Shown here one piece after another: positions 10,788 to 20,708 of a DNA stretch of 64,000 nucleotides (position 1 is the first letter of the stretch; the number at the start of each line of letters is the position of its first letter). A program made the position numbers and the translations under genes. The notes under the pieces are model-generated. The model had not been told where the DNA came from. It did not search any database and worked only from the letters and a program-made list of their open reading frames with translations. Origin of the DNA: Scolanthus callimorphus (taxonomy: Eukaryota; Cnidaria; Anthozoa; Actiniaria; Edwardsiidae); contig CM066915.1 in the NCBI GenBank assembly GCA_033964015.1, forward strand, positions 2,939,942-3,003,941, given 5' to 3'.

Positions 10788-10929
10788 AAACATGAAGCTT
10801 GTTATCTGAGATGAGTAAAAAGTAATAGTGTTCTGTAACCACACTACCACTAATGCGAGACCCCCGGTATTTTTTATGAGAAATATAACCCCTCCCCCTC
10901 ATTTTGTTAAAGTCGGCCGCTGTAGAATA

Positions 10930-11760
10930 AAACTAACGTCATGGCAATCAATCTTGTCAAGGATTAAAGAAGAAATTTAGATGAAACGAGAACGTTGACA
11001 GTTCTGTTACTGAAAAGGATAGATGCTTGTGCTATCAATTTAAAACGTTCAACCAGATGGTATGAATTCTGAACGCATTGAAGTTTAAAGAGCTTTAATT
11101 GTATATTGGCTCTCTGTTGGTCCTGTTTGTGACATGTGATATTTGCGTAAACCGCATATTTGTGCATTCGGATTGGCTAAGAGGAGTGTGGTTTCAGCGT
11201 AAGAGTGTGATTTTAAATTGTGCGATTTAGAAGTCAATGAATCAATGTCCTTTGTCATATTATAAACAAATGTCGAAGCCTTCGGCTCGTGAAAAACGAA
11301 CATTTTAGACTTTGCTAATTTAGGTACTTCACCTCACACCTACGTACAATGCTCTATATTTATAGGTGGCAATGATACATTTTCATACTGGAAATGTTCG
11401 CACGACAAGGGGATAGATGCAGGACTTATAGCCTTAAAAACATATGGTGAGACAATCTGTACTTCCTTTACAAAATCAATTTCATCATTTCAGAAAACCT
11501 GTTATTTTGGTGATAACACAAGATGGCGCATATCGGTTTTGTGTTGATTTCCTATCACACTGCTGGTGACCATACTATGAATGGAAACCATACAATGGAT
11601 TATAAAAACGGATGGCTTAGCTCGTTCCAGCATTTTTGTTATAATGAAACATGTATGTTGCAGGAAAATGAAGGCTATTTGAATATCATAAAAAGGATTT
11701 TTTTGCAACAGCTGAATCAAGTGTAATCTAGAAAGTCCGCCGAACACAGCTTAACCGTGA
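10930..11760 (-). pseudogene. GPCR 5'-flank relic without its coding region
   Basis: From the start-codon context at about 10940 (minus-strand ATG on 'gtcatggcaatc') rightward, this stretch aligns with the 5' flank of copy D (12876 onward): the same 'gattaaagaag' leader, the same 'tttgctaatttaggtacttcacctca' block at about 11310 versus 13277, and the same 'gcatatcg' block at about 11525 versus 13567. The receptor body that should lie to the left is absent. I infer a deletion or an unequal-crossover junction at the start codon. No protein is encoded. Confidence 0.6.
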
Positions 11761-11996
11761 ACAAACTGTGAACAAATTAAACGCATATTATGTTTTCGTG
11801 TCAAATCCTCAACACTAAAAAGAAGTAGGGAGAAGCTATACAATTCAGCACCGGGAACGGTAATTTGAGAAGACCAGAGGCCATTTCAGGCCACCACTTT
11901 CCATCCGGGATAGAAATTTTAAGTTATACGCATGCTCGTGGCGAATTTCGGTGAAAACTCTATTAATAAACAAATCTGAGGAAACCTTTCTGCTGA

Positions 11997-12880
11997 CTAA
12001 GTACCAGTTCTAGCCATGTCTATTGATCGCATTGCAATCACTGTGGGTTCTCCTGTGCTGTCTTCCCCTTTATTTGTTATCCCACAAGCACAGATGATTT
12101 TTCTTGAAACACATGATTGTAGAATAAGCCTCAACTCCTTTCTGAATTCTTGGATACGAGCGAAATAGACGACAACGTTAATGAGGGAGTTTATGTACAA
12201 AAGCAGGAGAACATAGGGTGACATAGAAATTAGCACTGGTGAACATGCTTGGCACCACATTGATAACAGGTACACAAGCGCGAAAGGCAAAATAACGATA
12301 AAGGAGATAAAAGTAGTGATACACAAAGTGATAGCGAGTCTTATATTACTACGAGCATTCTGTCCTGCAACATGTACAGCTTGCCTCGATGCCTTGACCT
12401 TGATCCAGATAGTGACATAACTTGCAAGGATAACGAATACACCTAAGATTACTAGCACGAGTTTAATGGTGTACATCATTTTTTTAAAGCCCTGTACGTA
12501 GTAATCTAAATTTAAGCAACCGCTAATAACCCATCCAAATACTATTTCCAGCACGTATTGCCAAGTCTTCAGTAGGCGATGTTTAAAAGGAAAGACCACA
12601 GCGTAGGCGCGCTCCAATGAACCAGCCACGAAGGAAAAAGTGATACAATTAGAGCAATGTTGTTAACACTCAACATAATGTTGTACAATTTTCTCTCCCG
12701 AAGCATTACTGCTAATGTAACTCCGGTGCAAAGATCTGCAAGTGTCAAATTCAGGAGAATATAGCTTGACTTTTTGACGCGGAAAGATTTTCTAAGGAAC
12801 ACTGCACAAGCAAGAGTGTTAGCGAGTACAATGACCAGCGATTCTATGAACAGAATTGAGGAAAGTATATTAAGCGCCAT
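11997..12880 (-). pseudogene. Class A GPCR, copy D, single-base frameshift
   Basis: From the start at 12880 (MALNILSSILFIES) the minus strand encodes TM1, NLTLADLCTG and TM2, then shifts frame near 12640. From 12629 leftward a second frame carries AGSLERAYAVVFPFKHRLL through TM7 (NSLINVVVYFARIQEFRKEL) to the stop. The break maps to an A run on the plus strand (GAAGGAAAAAGTG here, one more A in intact copies at about 3915 and 7670). Restoring the count would give a receptor of normal length, about 294 residues, with all family landmarks (ERA in TM3, NVVVY in TM7, WCQAC in ECL3). It is therefore either a recent pseudogene or a homopolymer error in the assembly. TM6 reads VILPFALVYLLSMWCQAC. Confidence 0.85.
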
Positions 12881-14099
12881 GACAATAAATCTTGCCGGGG
12901 ATTAAAGAAGGAATTTAGAGATGAAACGCTGAGTGTTGACAATTATGGGAGTCGTTGTGCCTCAGTATTTTGAACCAGATGGTGCGAATTCTGAACGCAT
13001 TGAAGATTAAAAGAGCTCTTAAGTTGCATATTGGCTTTTGTTGATGATATTTGCGTAAACCGTATATTTGTGCATTTGGATTGGCTAAGAGGAGTGTGAT
13101 TTCAGCATAGCAGTGTGATTTTAAATTGATTGGTGTGATTTAAATGTCAGAAAATAAATGACCTTTGTCATATTACAAACAAATGTCTAAGTGTTCGGCT
13201 CGTGAAATAACGAACATTTTAGATATATCACTCGTGGTATTCATGGCAAAAATTAAAACAAACTATCCGATTACCTTTGCTAATTTAGGTACTTCACCTC
13301 AAACTTACGTACTCGCTCTATTATATTTATAGCCGTGACAATGGTATATTTTCATACTAAAAGTGGGATTGAGATGCATAGCCTATACACTTACAAACAT
13401 ATGGCGAGACAATCTGTACACATTAAATTTTCATCATTCCAGAAAACCTGTGATTTGGATGATAACAAAAGATGGTGCATATCGAAAGGAGATAAGGAAT
13501 TAACCTTGTGTGAAAACTAAAGTGCTAATGCAGTATCCCATGTGTGTGCTTAAGAGCGTATCGGTGCATATCGATTTTGTGTCGATTTCCAATCACTGCA
13601 CTGCTGGAGACAATACTATGAACTGAAACCATAGAATGGATGACAAAAAAAGGGCGGCTTACCTCGTTCCAGCATTTTTTATAACGTATATCGAGTTGGC
13701 AAATGCAGGAAAATGAAGGTTTACTTTAATCTCTAAAAAAGGAGTTCATTGCGACAGCTGGATCAAGTGTAAACTAGAAAGTCTAGCGCCGAACACAGCT
13801 TAACCATGAACAGACTGTCAACAAATTTTAAAAACACATGTTATGTTTTCGTGTCAAATCCTCAGCACTAATAGGATAGTTTTCACTAAAGAGAAGTCAT
13901 ACGACTCCGCATCGGAGACGGTAATTTCATAAGATTAGCTAGGCCACTACTTTCCATCCTGGATAGAAATTATAACTTCTGCGCATGCTTGTGGTTAATT
14001 ACGTCACAGGGAGACTGTATAACTAAATTTTGACCACAACGTCGATTGCACTGTAATCACTTCGCGTTACTCGTTTCGGTGTAAACTCTCTTTTATGTG
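12881..14099. other. GPCR unit D/E flank (noncoding)
   Basis: No gene is seen. It contains the 5' flank of copy D (paralogous to 10930-11760), then from about 13790 the 3'-flank block shared by all units: tcaaatcctcagcacta, ccactcgggagaag-like sequence and the 'gataga aattataac' stretch that precedes each reverse-transcriptase fossil. Confidence 0.55.
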
Positions 14100-14525
14100 T
14101 TGCGCACATATAGGAGGAAGAGACATGGGCCAAGCACAATGCCCTGGGGGAACTCCCAAAGTGACTTTCGCCAAGCTAGAGTGATGGCCATCCACTGCAA
14201 CAAACTGGGAGCGGTTGTGGAGGAACGAGCTCAACCAGGGTAGGATTTTCTTTTTTAAGGTGATGCTGTTGTTTCCAGCTTATGGATCACTTTGGGATTT
14301 GATTCTGTATCAAAATCTTTGCGGAAGTCTAACATAACAAGATCACTCTCCGCGTGTTTTTTCAAGGAAGACGCCCAATCGTGCGTGGATAGAGCACATT
14401 GAGTTTCGCATGACAGGCCCGAGAATGGGGCCGGAATCCATGTTGTAGGCTGGTCTTGATCTCGTTGACTCGTTATTAACGATGGAGTTGACTCATGACC
14501 ACATGCTCCATCACTTTGCTGCAAA
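14100..14525 (-). pseudogene. Non-LTR reverse transcriptase fossil (unit E)
   Basis: This fossil preserves a more N-terminal part of the palm than its sisters: the minus strand reads SGLSCETQCALSTHDWASSL, then KHAESDLVMLDFRKDFD, the LDFSKAFD catalytic block of LINE reverse transcriptases, then IHKLE. Stops and frameshifts show it is dead. It directly abuts the truncated receptor 14608-14786. Confidence 0.75.
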
Positions 14526-14607
14526 TGCAGGTCAGCTAGACGCGGCGATAATTTGGTGGATCATCATGACTTCCCTTTTTGTAGACATGACAGGACATAG
14601 TAACCAA

Positions 14608-14786
14608 AGCATTATTGCTAATGTAACTCTGGTGCAAAGATCAGCAAGTGTTATGTCCAGGAGAATATAACTTGACTTTTTGACGCGGAAAGATTTTCTA
14701 AGGAACACTGCGCAAGCAAGAGTGTTAGCGAATACAATGACCAGCAATTCTATGAACACAATTGTGGAAAATACATTGGACGCCAT
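14608..14786 (-). pseudogene. GPCR N-terminal stub, copy E
   Basis: From 14786 (MASNVFSTIVFIELLVIVFANTL...) the minus strand matches paralogues for about 59 residues: TM1, RKSFRVKKSSYILLDITLADLC and the start of TM2 (LAIML). It then runs into unrelated sequence (LLCPVMSTK...) near 14608. TM3-TM7 are missing and the reverse-transcriptase fossil follows directly, so a deletion of roughly 0.7 kb of receptor body removed the rest. Within the stub LNLTLAD has become LDITLAD. It is not a functional receptor. Confidence 0.82.
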
Positions 14787-16560
14787 GGCAGTAAACGAAA
14801 CGCAAACTTGTGACAGTTATGGGGTTCGTTGTTCGTAAACTAGAAAAGGAAGAGGTCCGTGCAAATAATTTGAGTATCTTTCAAGCAGATGGTATGAAGT
14901 TTGAACGCCTTGAAGCTTAAAAAAACATTAAACGTGTAATGGCTCTCCGTTTAGGCATTTGTATTTGATGTGTTTCTAATCGAAACGTCAGGACCAATGA
15001 GATAATGTAAAGTAAACACAAAGACAAATAAGTTTCGACAATTGTCCAATCACAGGTGAAATTCAGTTTTATACTAATTCACGGTAATGCGCTACCCCAT
15101 TGTGAAGGTTGCCTTTGATCCACCTTGTATGCCTTATATGTACAAAAGTGAGCACCGTCCATAATTTGCCACAAAAGTTCATCCTTCAGCTCTTAAGGAA
15201 ATCGACCCCTTGGTGATACGAATGGCAACGGATATTATTCAAGATTTTGTCACCTCGCGACTTCGTTTATTAGTGAAACAAGATACATAATTTGCACAGT
15301 GCAGTATTACATTGCGACATTACATGACACTTTTGACACCTGCCTCAAAGGCCCCGTGTTATTTCTAATAGTTACTAGTATTAGGCTAAAGGCTATTCCA
15401 CAGCCATATTAATTGATCTCGTGATCAAGTTTAATTTGAAGATTAAGTCCTAGGAAATGTTCTGAATGGTTTTCCCTAGACCTCCTGTGATGCTTAGAAA
15501 GTTCAGACCCTGAGTTTAGACCCTGATTCAGAAGTGGTACCGTCCTGACGTGACTTCCGTGACGCCTGTATCAGAGATTACTAATGCGTCCGTGTCTCAA
15601 AACTAAACATGATTCAAAATGTTTCTCGTCTAATTGCACCTCCTGTGAAAATCACTAATACCAATGAGTTGTTTGCCTCTAATATATCTACCGTTTGTGA
15701 CATTTGTTTGAAATTGCACCTGAGGATTAATGTTGTTGAATATTAAACGAAACATGTTTACGAGTGGGAATGCACATTTGGTTCCTGAGGGGGGGGGGTT
15801 TCCCAATTTCTTTCGCGTGTCTAAAGGGGGTCATATTTTTTTCAACACGTTTGAACGATGAACAGAGTGAAACAGATGCCAATAGTGGTTATTTCAGCAA
15901 CTTCTATGTCATTTGCATTTTTACGTTATAGAAATTTCGGCGCGCACTCTTTGAGCAAGGAAGACGCTACCCTCACGCCGTTTACAAGAACAATTGTATC
16001 TTGATGAGGAAAAGCAAAACACTCCCAAAAAGTGCCCTGAAATGATAGGCCTGACGGGCAGTCACTACGTTTGAAAGAAGACCCCGTATAGGTGTTAGCG
16101 TGAGTTCGACGTTACAAGCATAGAAATTCGTCATTTGGGCTGCGCTTCACGCATGATAATAATAACTTCCTTATTTGCGGCGCGCTATTGCGCGCATGAA
16201 TAATATAACCTTGTTGGTTTAGGAACTCATCAATAGGGAGAAGCTTTCATCTAACCTATATAGTTGAGGTAGCGTTCTTCCTTGGCTCCTGACAGGCTTT
16301 GTTTACTATACCGTACACAAAACATGTTCATCTTCCCTTTCTCTTAGGCTTGATGAAATGCGTTATCAAAATAATGAGACGTCCCTCAAATAAATTGTAT
16401 TCGTTTTGACGATTATTTATTTAATTTACTAAACATGAAGCTTGCTATCTGAGATCAGTAAAAAGTAATAGTGTTCTGTTACCACACTACCGCTAATGCG
16501 AGACCCCCGTATATTTTATGGGACGTACCCCCTCCCCCACACTTAGTTAGAGTCGGCCGC
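14787..16560. other. GPCR 5' flank, unit E (noncoding)
   Basis: No gene is seen. 14787-15780 aligns with the 5' flanks of the other units (GACAATTGTCCAATCACAGG near 15038, then the CACAGTGCAGTATTA block). 15781-16420 is mostly unit-specific, beginning after a G9 run. From 16390 the shared block 'aaacatgaagcttgctatctgagat' returns and ends at about 16560. Confidence 0.55.
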
Positions 16561-16633
16561 TGTCCGCACTATTTTAGACAGGAGCGCGGCGTGCTTCTCT
16601 GATCCAGGTCAACTAGAGCAGTAGGAATAGCAG

Positions 16634-17017
16634 TAGCAAAAGCAAAGCAAAAGCAAAAGCAAAAGCAAAAGCAAAAGCAAAAGCAAAGCAAAAGCAAAAG
16701 CAAAGCAAAAGCAAAAGCAAAAGCAAAAGCAAAAGCAAAAGCAAAAGCAAAAGCAAAAGCAAAAGCAAAAGCAAAAGCAAAAGCAAAGCAAAGCAAAAGC
16801 AAAAGCAAAAGCAAAGCAAAAGCAAAAGCAAAAGCAAAAGCAAAGCAAAAGCAAAAGCAAAAGCAAAAGCAAAAGCAAAAGCAAAAGCAAAAGCAAAAGC
16901 AAAAGCAAAAGCAAAAGCAAAAGCAAAAGCAAAAGCAAAAGCAAAGCAAAAGCAAAAGCAAAAGCAAAGCAAAAGCAAAAGCAAAAGCAAAAGCAAAAGC
17001 AAAGCAAAAGCAAAGCG
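16634..17017. repeat. (AAAAGC)n / (AAAGC)n simple satellite
   Basis: About 385 bp made of AAAAGC hexamers with scattered AAAGC pentamers. One strand is purine-rich apart from the C. The pentamers shift the phase, so three long overlapping minus-strand frames appear, reading Cys-Phe, Ala-Phe and poly-Leu. They are low-complexity artefacts and not genes. Confidence 0.97.
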
Positions 17018-17025
17018 ATAGCAGT

Positions 17026-17155
17026 GTTTGCATGTTGGTATTACGCGCGCGCCCGTGTCTCGGGTGAAGTTTGACACTTCTAGTTGTGGCGTTTGCATGT
17101 TGGTATTACGCGCGCCCCGTGTCTCGGGTGAAGTTTGACACTTCTAGTTGTGGCG
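17026..17155. repeat. 65-bp tandem duplication
   Basis: Two copies of a 65-bp unit begin GTTTGCATGTTGGTATTACG at 17026 and 17091. A degenerate inverted partner (gagacaagggcgtaatacca) follows at about 17175-17195, so the three can fold on each other. Confidence 0.85.
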
Positions 17156-17277
17156 TTTCTAAAATTTTCCATCCGAGACAAGGGCGTAATACCAAGATGT
17201 ACGCTTTTTGTTATGCTCTTCTTCACGACTGGGCGCGTATAACGTCCTTGTACTGTCTTTACAACCGCCCTGCGCAC

Positions 17278-17418
17278 TGGTCTCTCGGTATATGCTTCAT
17301 CGCTGAATGTCACAATAGCCGCCTTATTTGAATATGAATGGTCCTTTTGTTTGATTATGCCTCGTTCTATTAGAAGACGACTATATGGCATTCAGCGATG
17401 AAGTAGATACCGGTCTCT
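17278..17418. repeat. Inverted repeat (fold-back)
   Basis: The arms CTCTCGGTATATGCTTCATCG CTGAATG (17281 onward) and CATTCAGCGATGAAG TAGATACC (17390 onward) are reverse complements with few mismatches around a loop of about 80 bp. Noncoding; probably a MITE remnant. Confidence 0.7.
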
Positions 17419-17484
17419 CGCTTCCGTAAGTCCTCTCCAAACTCCTCCTGCCTCGAGGCAGATACTTGTCAACGACAAGTGCGA

Positions 17485-17670
17485 CATCACCTTCCTAAAC
17501 GCATAGTATGTTTTTGTATCAAATCCTTACCACCAAATAAGATCTGTGTACTTTATAAGGGTTTTCCACTCGGGAGAAGTTATACGACTCCGCACGCAGG
17601 AGGCCTTGTATTTTTAGGCCACTACTTTCCATCCGGAATAGAAATTAAAGCTAGGATGTCCTTCACTACT
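17485..17670. other. Detached GPCR 3'-flank fragment of unit F
   Basis: The block TACTTTATAAGGGTTTTCCA and the following 'ctcgggagaagttatacgactccgcac' match the 3' flanks of other units (2269-2400, 6016-6150, 13880-13980). The rest of this flank resumes at about 19075, so 17.67-19.07 kb looks like an insertion into unit F. Confidence 0.65.
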
Positions 17671-17712
17671 TTATAATGTTCTTTTATATATAGGTTCAAA
17701 ACATAGGAGGAG

Positions 17713-17773
17713 GTCTTGCACAGAAATTCAAAACCGTCCGCGAAGCGGGAGGTTTTGAATTTCTATGCAAGAC
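17713..17773. repeat. Hairpin
   Basis: The arms GTCTTGCACAGAAATTC AAAACC and GGTTTTGAATTTCTATGCAAGAC are reverse complements with one mismatch around a 15-base GC-rich loop (gtccgcgaagcggga) that is itself able to pair. Confidence 0.85.
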
Positions 17774-18635
17774 CGACTCCGTAGTTTTGAACTTGTTTAC
17801 ATACCTACCACACCCAAATTCTATTGCTTTTTATGGAAAGCTCATTATCACTGTTTTATCGCTTTCTGTGTGCCATTGTCAGAAATAGCAGAAATAGACA
17901 AAAGTCCTAATAACGTTACCCCGAACAAAAGGTTTGTTAACAAAAGTGTCTTGTTCTATAGAAATTCTATCCAATAGCAGAGCAACACAACGAGTCGCCT
18001 TTTCTGAGGCTTGGCAGTGGGATATTTGAATTTCAGATTGCTTCATTGCTAGCCGTGTAAACATGTTTGACATGTCAGCGGAATAGTTGCGCATTTTGTA
18101 AACCAGATGGCCAGCAAAATTTGGGATGAACGTTCAACATCGTCCATGGGATGGATAAAGAAAGGTAGTACGCAATGTTTGAGATTGAAGTACATTTTTG
18201 CTTAATTTGAGTTTCGGTAGTCAAGAAAACTGGCGTACATGATTAAATCATAGTATAATGTTTCTCGCTCTATTTTGTTCTAAAAGTAGCTTTGTATACA
18301 TTCCTAACAGGTTGCATTTCCTTCAATCTAGATTGGGCAATTTGTTTCCTGGATATTACTGCACGCCGGCGAAATATGACAAGCAATGACGATGTTTGTG
18401 AGTTTCAATTTGACTTTTTTCTTGATCATTGATCATTGTATTGATTTATTGTTTTCAATAAATTTCCTAACGATATAGTCAATGGATATTGTTTTACTTT
18501 CGTGTAATTTTGAGACAGAATATAAGTAGTTCACAATTTAAAATTGATTTTTGGGGAGCGGGACTAATTACTTAATTATGGTGTTAGAGTAATGTAAGTG
18601 TGATTCGATTAATTCAGAGGAGCGTGTAGCTTAAT

Positions 18636-18726
18636 GTAAGACCCGGTACAGGTTTTACATTTGGATGTAAGACCTGTACCGGGTCTAACATTTGAATGTA
18701 AGACCTTTACCGGTCTTACATTCAGC
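18636..18726. repeat. Triple alternating inverted repeat
   Basis: Three modules containing GTAAGACC, GGTACAG/CTGTACC and GGTCTTACAT lie head-to-tail and inverted: GTAAGACCCGGTACAGG, then CCTGTACCGGGTCT, then GTAAGACCTTTACCGGTCT. The outer and inner arms can form alternative cruciforms. Noncoding. Confidence 0.8.
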
Positions 18727-19133
18727 CCCACACTCCCCTAAATTATTCAAATTGCCGCTACCATCTTTTAAATAGTATAGGTTTTGCATCAAGGTTCAAG
18801 ACCTGCATAAACAATAAAACAATAGGAATTGGGTGTGATAGGTTTTTTCACATCCAATCGTATTGACCTATCCTTTTAATAAAGCTTTTGTTATAACATT
18901 TTTCCTAATGTAAACTCCCATCCCATTTTATTTTTTATACTTTTTAATCTTTTTATGTCATTTTATATCATTTTATAGTTCTTGAAATGTAGTTTTAGTT
19001 CTCGAAATGTAAGCGCATTGAGGCGTTCAGCAAAATGCGTAGTTTAAAAATTGTTATTATTAGTATTTTGTGTCAGCTCGTGGCGAATTTCGTATAACTA
19101 AACTATTTGAGCACAACGTTGATTGCACTGTAA

Positions 19134-19604
19134 TCACTTCGCGTTCCTCGTTTCGGTGAAAACGTTTTTATTGGTGTGTTGCGCGCGCAGCATCGTGAAA
19201 ACCGCCAATGGAGGGGCACAGTCCGACACCATGCTATTCACATATAGGAGGAAGAGATATGGGCCAAACACAGTGTTTGGTGAATTCCGAGGTGACTGGG
19301 ATGTTGCTAGAGTGGTTGCCATCCACTGAAAGAAATGGGGAGCGGTTGTGGAAAAGTGAGCTCAACCAGAGAAGGGTTTTCAAGTGCCGTTGCGTTCCAG
19401 CTTGTGATGTGATGATACTTTATCAAAATCTTTGCTGAAATCTAACATAACAACATCGCTCTCCGCGTGTTTTTCTTTTTTCAAGGAAGACGCCCAATCG
19501 TGCGTGGATAGAGCACGTTGAGTTTCGCATGACAGGCCCGAGGAGCGGAATCCATGTTGTAGGCTGGTATTGATCTCGTTGACTCGTAGAAAATATAGAA
19601 GCAA
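19134..19604 (-). pseudogene. Non-LTR reverse transcriptase fossil (unit F)
   Basis: The minus strand reads SSGLSCETQRALSTHDWASSL, then ESDVVMLDFSKDFDKVS (the LDFSKAFD-type catalytic block), then after frame breaks FGPYLFLLYVNSMVSD. This copy preserves the LLYVN motif lost in units B and C. It sits downstream of receptor copy F just as its sisters do for theirs. Confidence 0.78.
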
Positions 19605-19802
19605 AGTTTGATTACTAATGTACTAGCCACAACACACAGCAAAATACTTAACTTTGAACGGCCATAACATATTAGCACTTTACCGCAGTTCTTTTAGATT
19701 CACCACTAATTTTATTACTAAAAATCTTCATGCTTTGGTCATAACTTTGATTGCACTGCTAATCACTTCGTGTTCCTCGTTGCGGTGTAAACTCTCCACT
19801 GC

Positions 19803-20708
19803 TCAATCTGTAAAAAGATTGAATCCCAGTTGAGCCGTGACTATTGGTCGCATTGCAATCACTATGGGTTCTCCTGTGCTGACTTCCCCTTGATTCCATA
19901 CTCTACTACAAGCACAGGTGATTTTTCTTGGAACACATGATTGTAGAATAAGCCTAAACTCCTTTCGGAATTCTTGGATACGAGCGAAATAGACGACAAC
20001 GTTAATGAAGTAGTTTATGTAATAAAGAGGGACAACGTAGAATGTCATAGAACTGAGCACTGGATGACACGCCTGGCACCATAATGATAACAGGTACATC
20101 AGCTTAAAAGGCAAAATGACGATGAAGGAGACAAAGGTAGTGATACACAAAGTGATAGCGAGTCTTATATTACTACGCGCATTCTGTCCTGCAACATGTA
20201 CAGCTCGCCTTGATGCCTTTACCTTGATCCAGATACTGATATAACTTGCAAGAATAACGAATACACCTAAAATCTCTAACACGAGCTTAATGGTATACAT
20301 CAATTTTGTTGAGCCTTGCACGTAGTGATCTAAATTGATTAAGCAACCGCTAATGACCCATCCAAATACCATTCCAAGCACGTACTGCCAAGTCTTCAGT
20401 AGGCGATGTTTAAAAGGAAAGACCACAGCGTAAGCGCGCTCCAACGAACCAGCCACAAAGGAAAGAAGTGATACAATTTGAGCAACGTGGTTAATTCTCA
20501 ACATAATGTTGTACAGTTTTCTTTCCCGAAACATTACTGCTAATGTAACTCCGATGCAAAGATCAGCAAGTGCTAAATTTAGTAGAATAAAACTTGACTT
20601 TTTGACGCGGAAAGATTTTCTAAGGAACACTGCGCAAGCAAGAGTGTTAGCGAGTACAATGACCAGCGATTCTATGAACAGAATTGTGGAAAATACATTA
20701 AACGCCAT
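19803..20708 (-). CDS. Class A (rhodopsin-like) GPCR, copy F, intact
   Basis: Single-exon receptor of 301 residues from the start at 20708 (MAFNVFSTILFIES), chosen because every paralogue starts there. The frame stays open to 20957, but that part corresponds to flank that is noncoding in the other units. Landmarks: TM1 LANTLACAVF, TM2 LNLALADLCIG, TM3 end SLERAYAV, ICL2 KHRLLKTW, ICL3 WIKVKASRRAVHVAGQNARS, TM6 VILPFKLMYLLSLWCQAC, TM7 NYFINVVVYFARIQEFRKEF, tail CVPRKITCACSRVW. TM7 has NYFIN where others have NSLIN. The TM2-TM3 stretch (MFRERKLYNIMLRINHVAQIVSLLS) differs from B and C. The C-terminus is extended to QLGFNLFTD past the usual AQTGI end. Ligand unknown. Confidence 0.88.
   Translation of the reverse strand: MAFNVFSTILFIESLVIVLANTLACAVFLRKSFRVKKSSFILLNLALADLCIGVTLAVMFRERKLYNIMLRINHVAQIVSLLSFVAGSLERAYAVVFPFKHRLLKTWQYVLGMVFGWVISGCLINLDHYVQGSTKLMYTIKLVLEILGVFVILASYISIWIKVKASRRAVHVAGQNARSNIRLAITLCITTFVSFIVILPFKLMYLLSLWCQACHPVLSSMTFYVVPLYYINYFINVVVYFARIQEFRKEFRLILQSCVPRKITCACSRVWNQGEVSTGEPIVIAMRPIVTAQLGFNLFTD

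Larger units (their letters stand above)
17671..19074. other. About 1.4-kb insertion-like stretch without genes
   Basis: Not homologous to the receptor units on either side. It holds two strong hairpins (17713-17773 and 18636-18726) and AT-rich sequence; I see no coding region. Confidence 0.5.

Noticed and set aside
16569..17098. Three overlapping minus-strand frames of 134-161 codons
   Set aside because: They are translations of the (AAAAGC)n satellite (poly Cys-Phe, Ala-Phe, Leu) with no sequence outside the repeat to support a protein.
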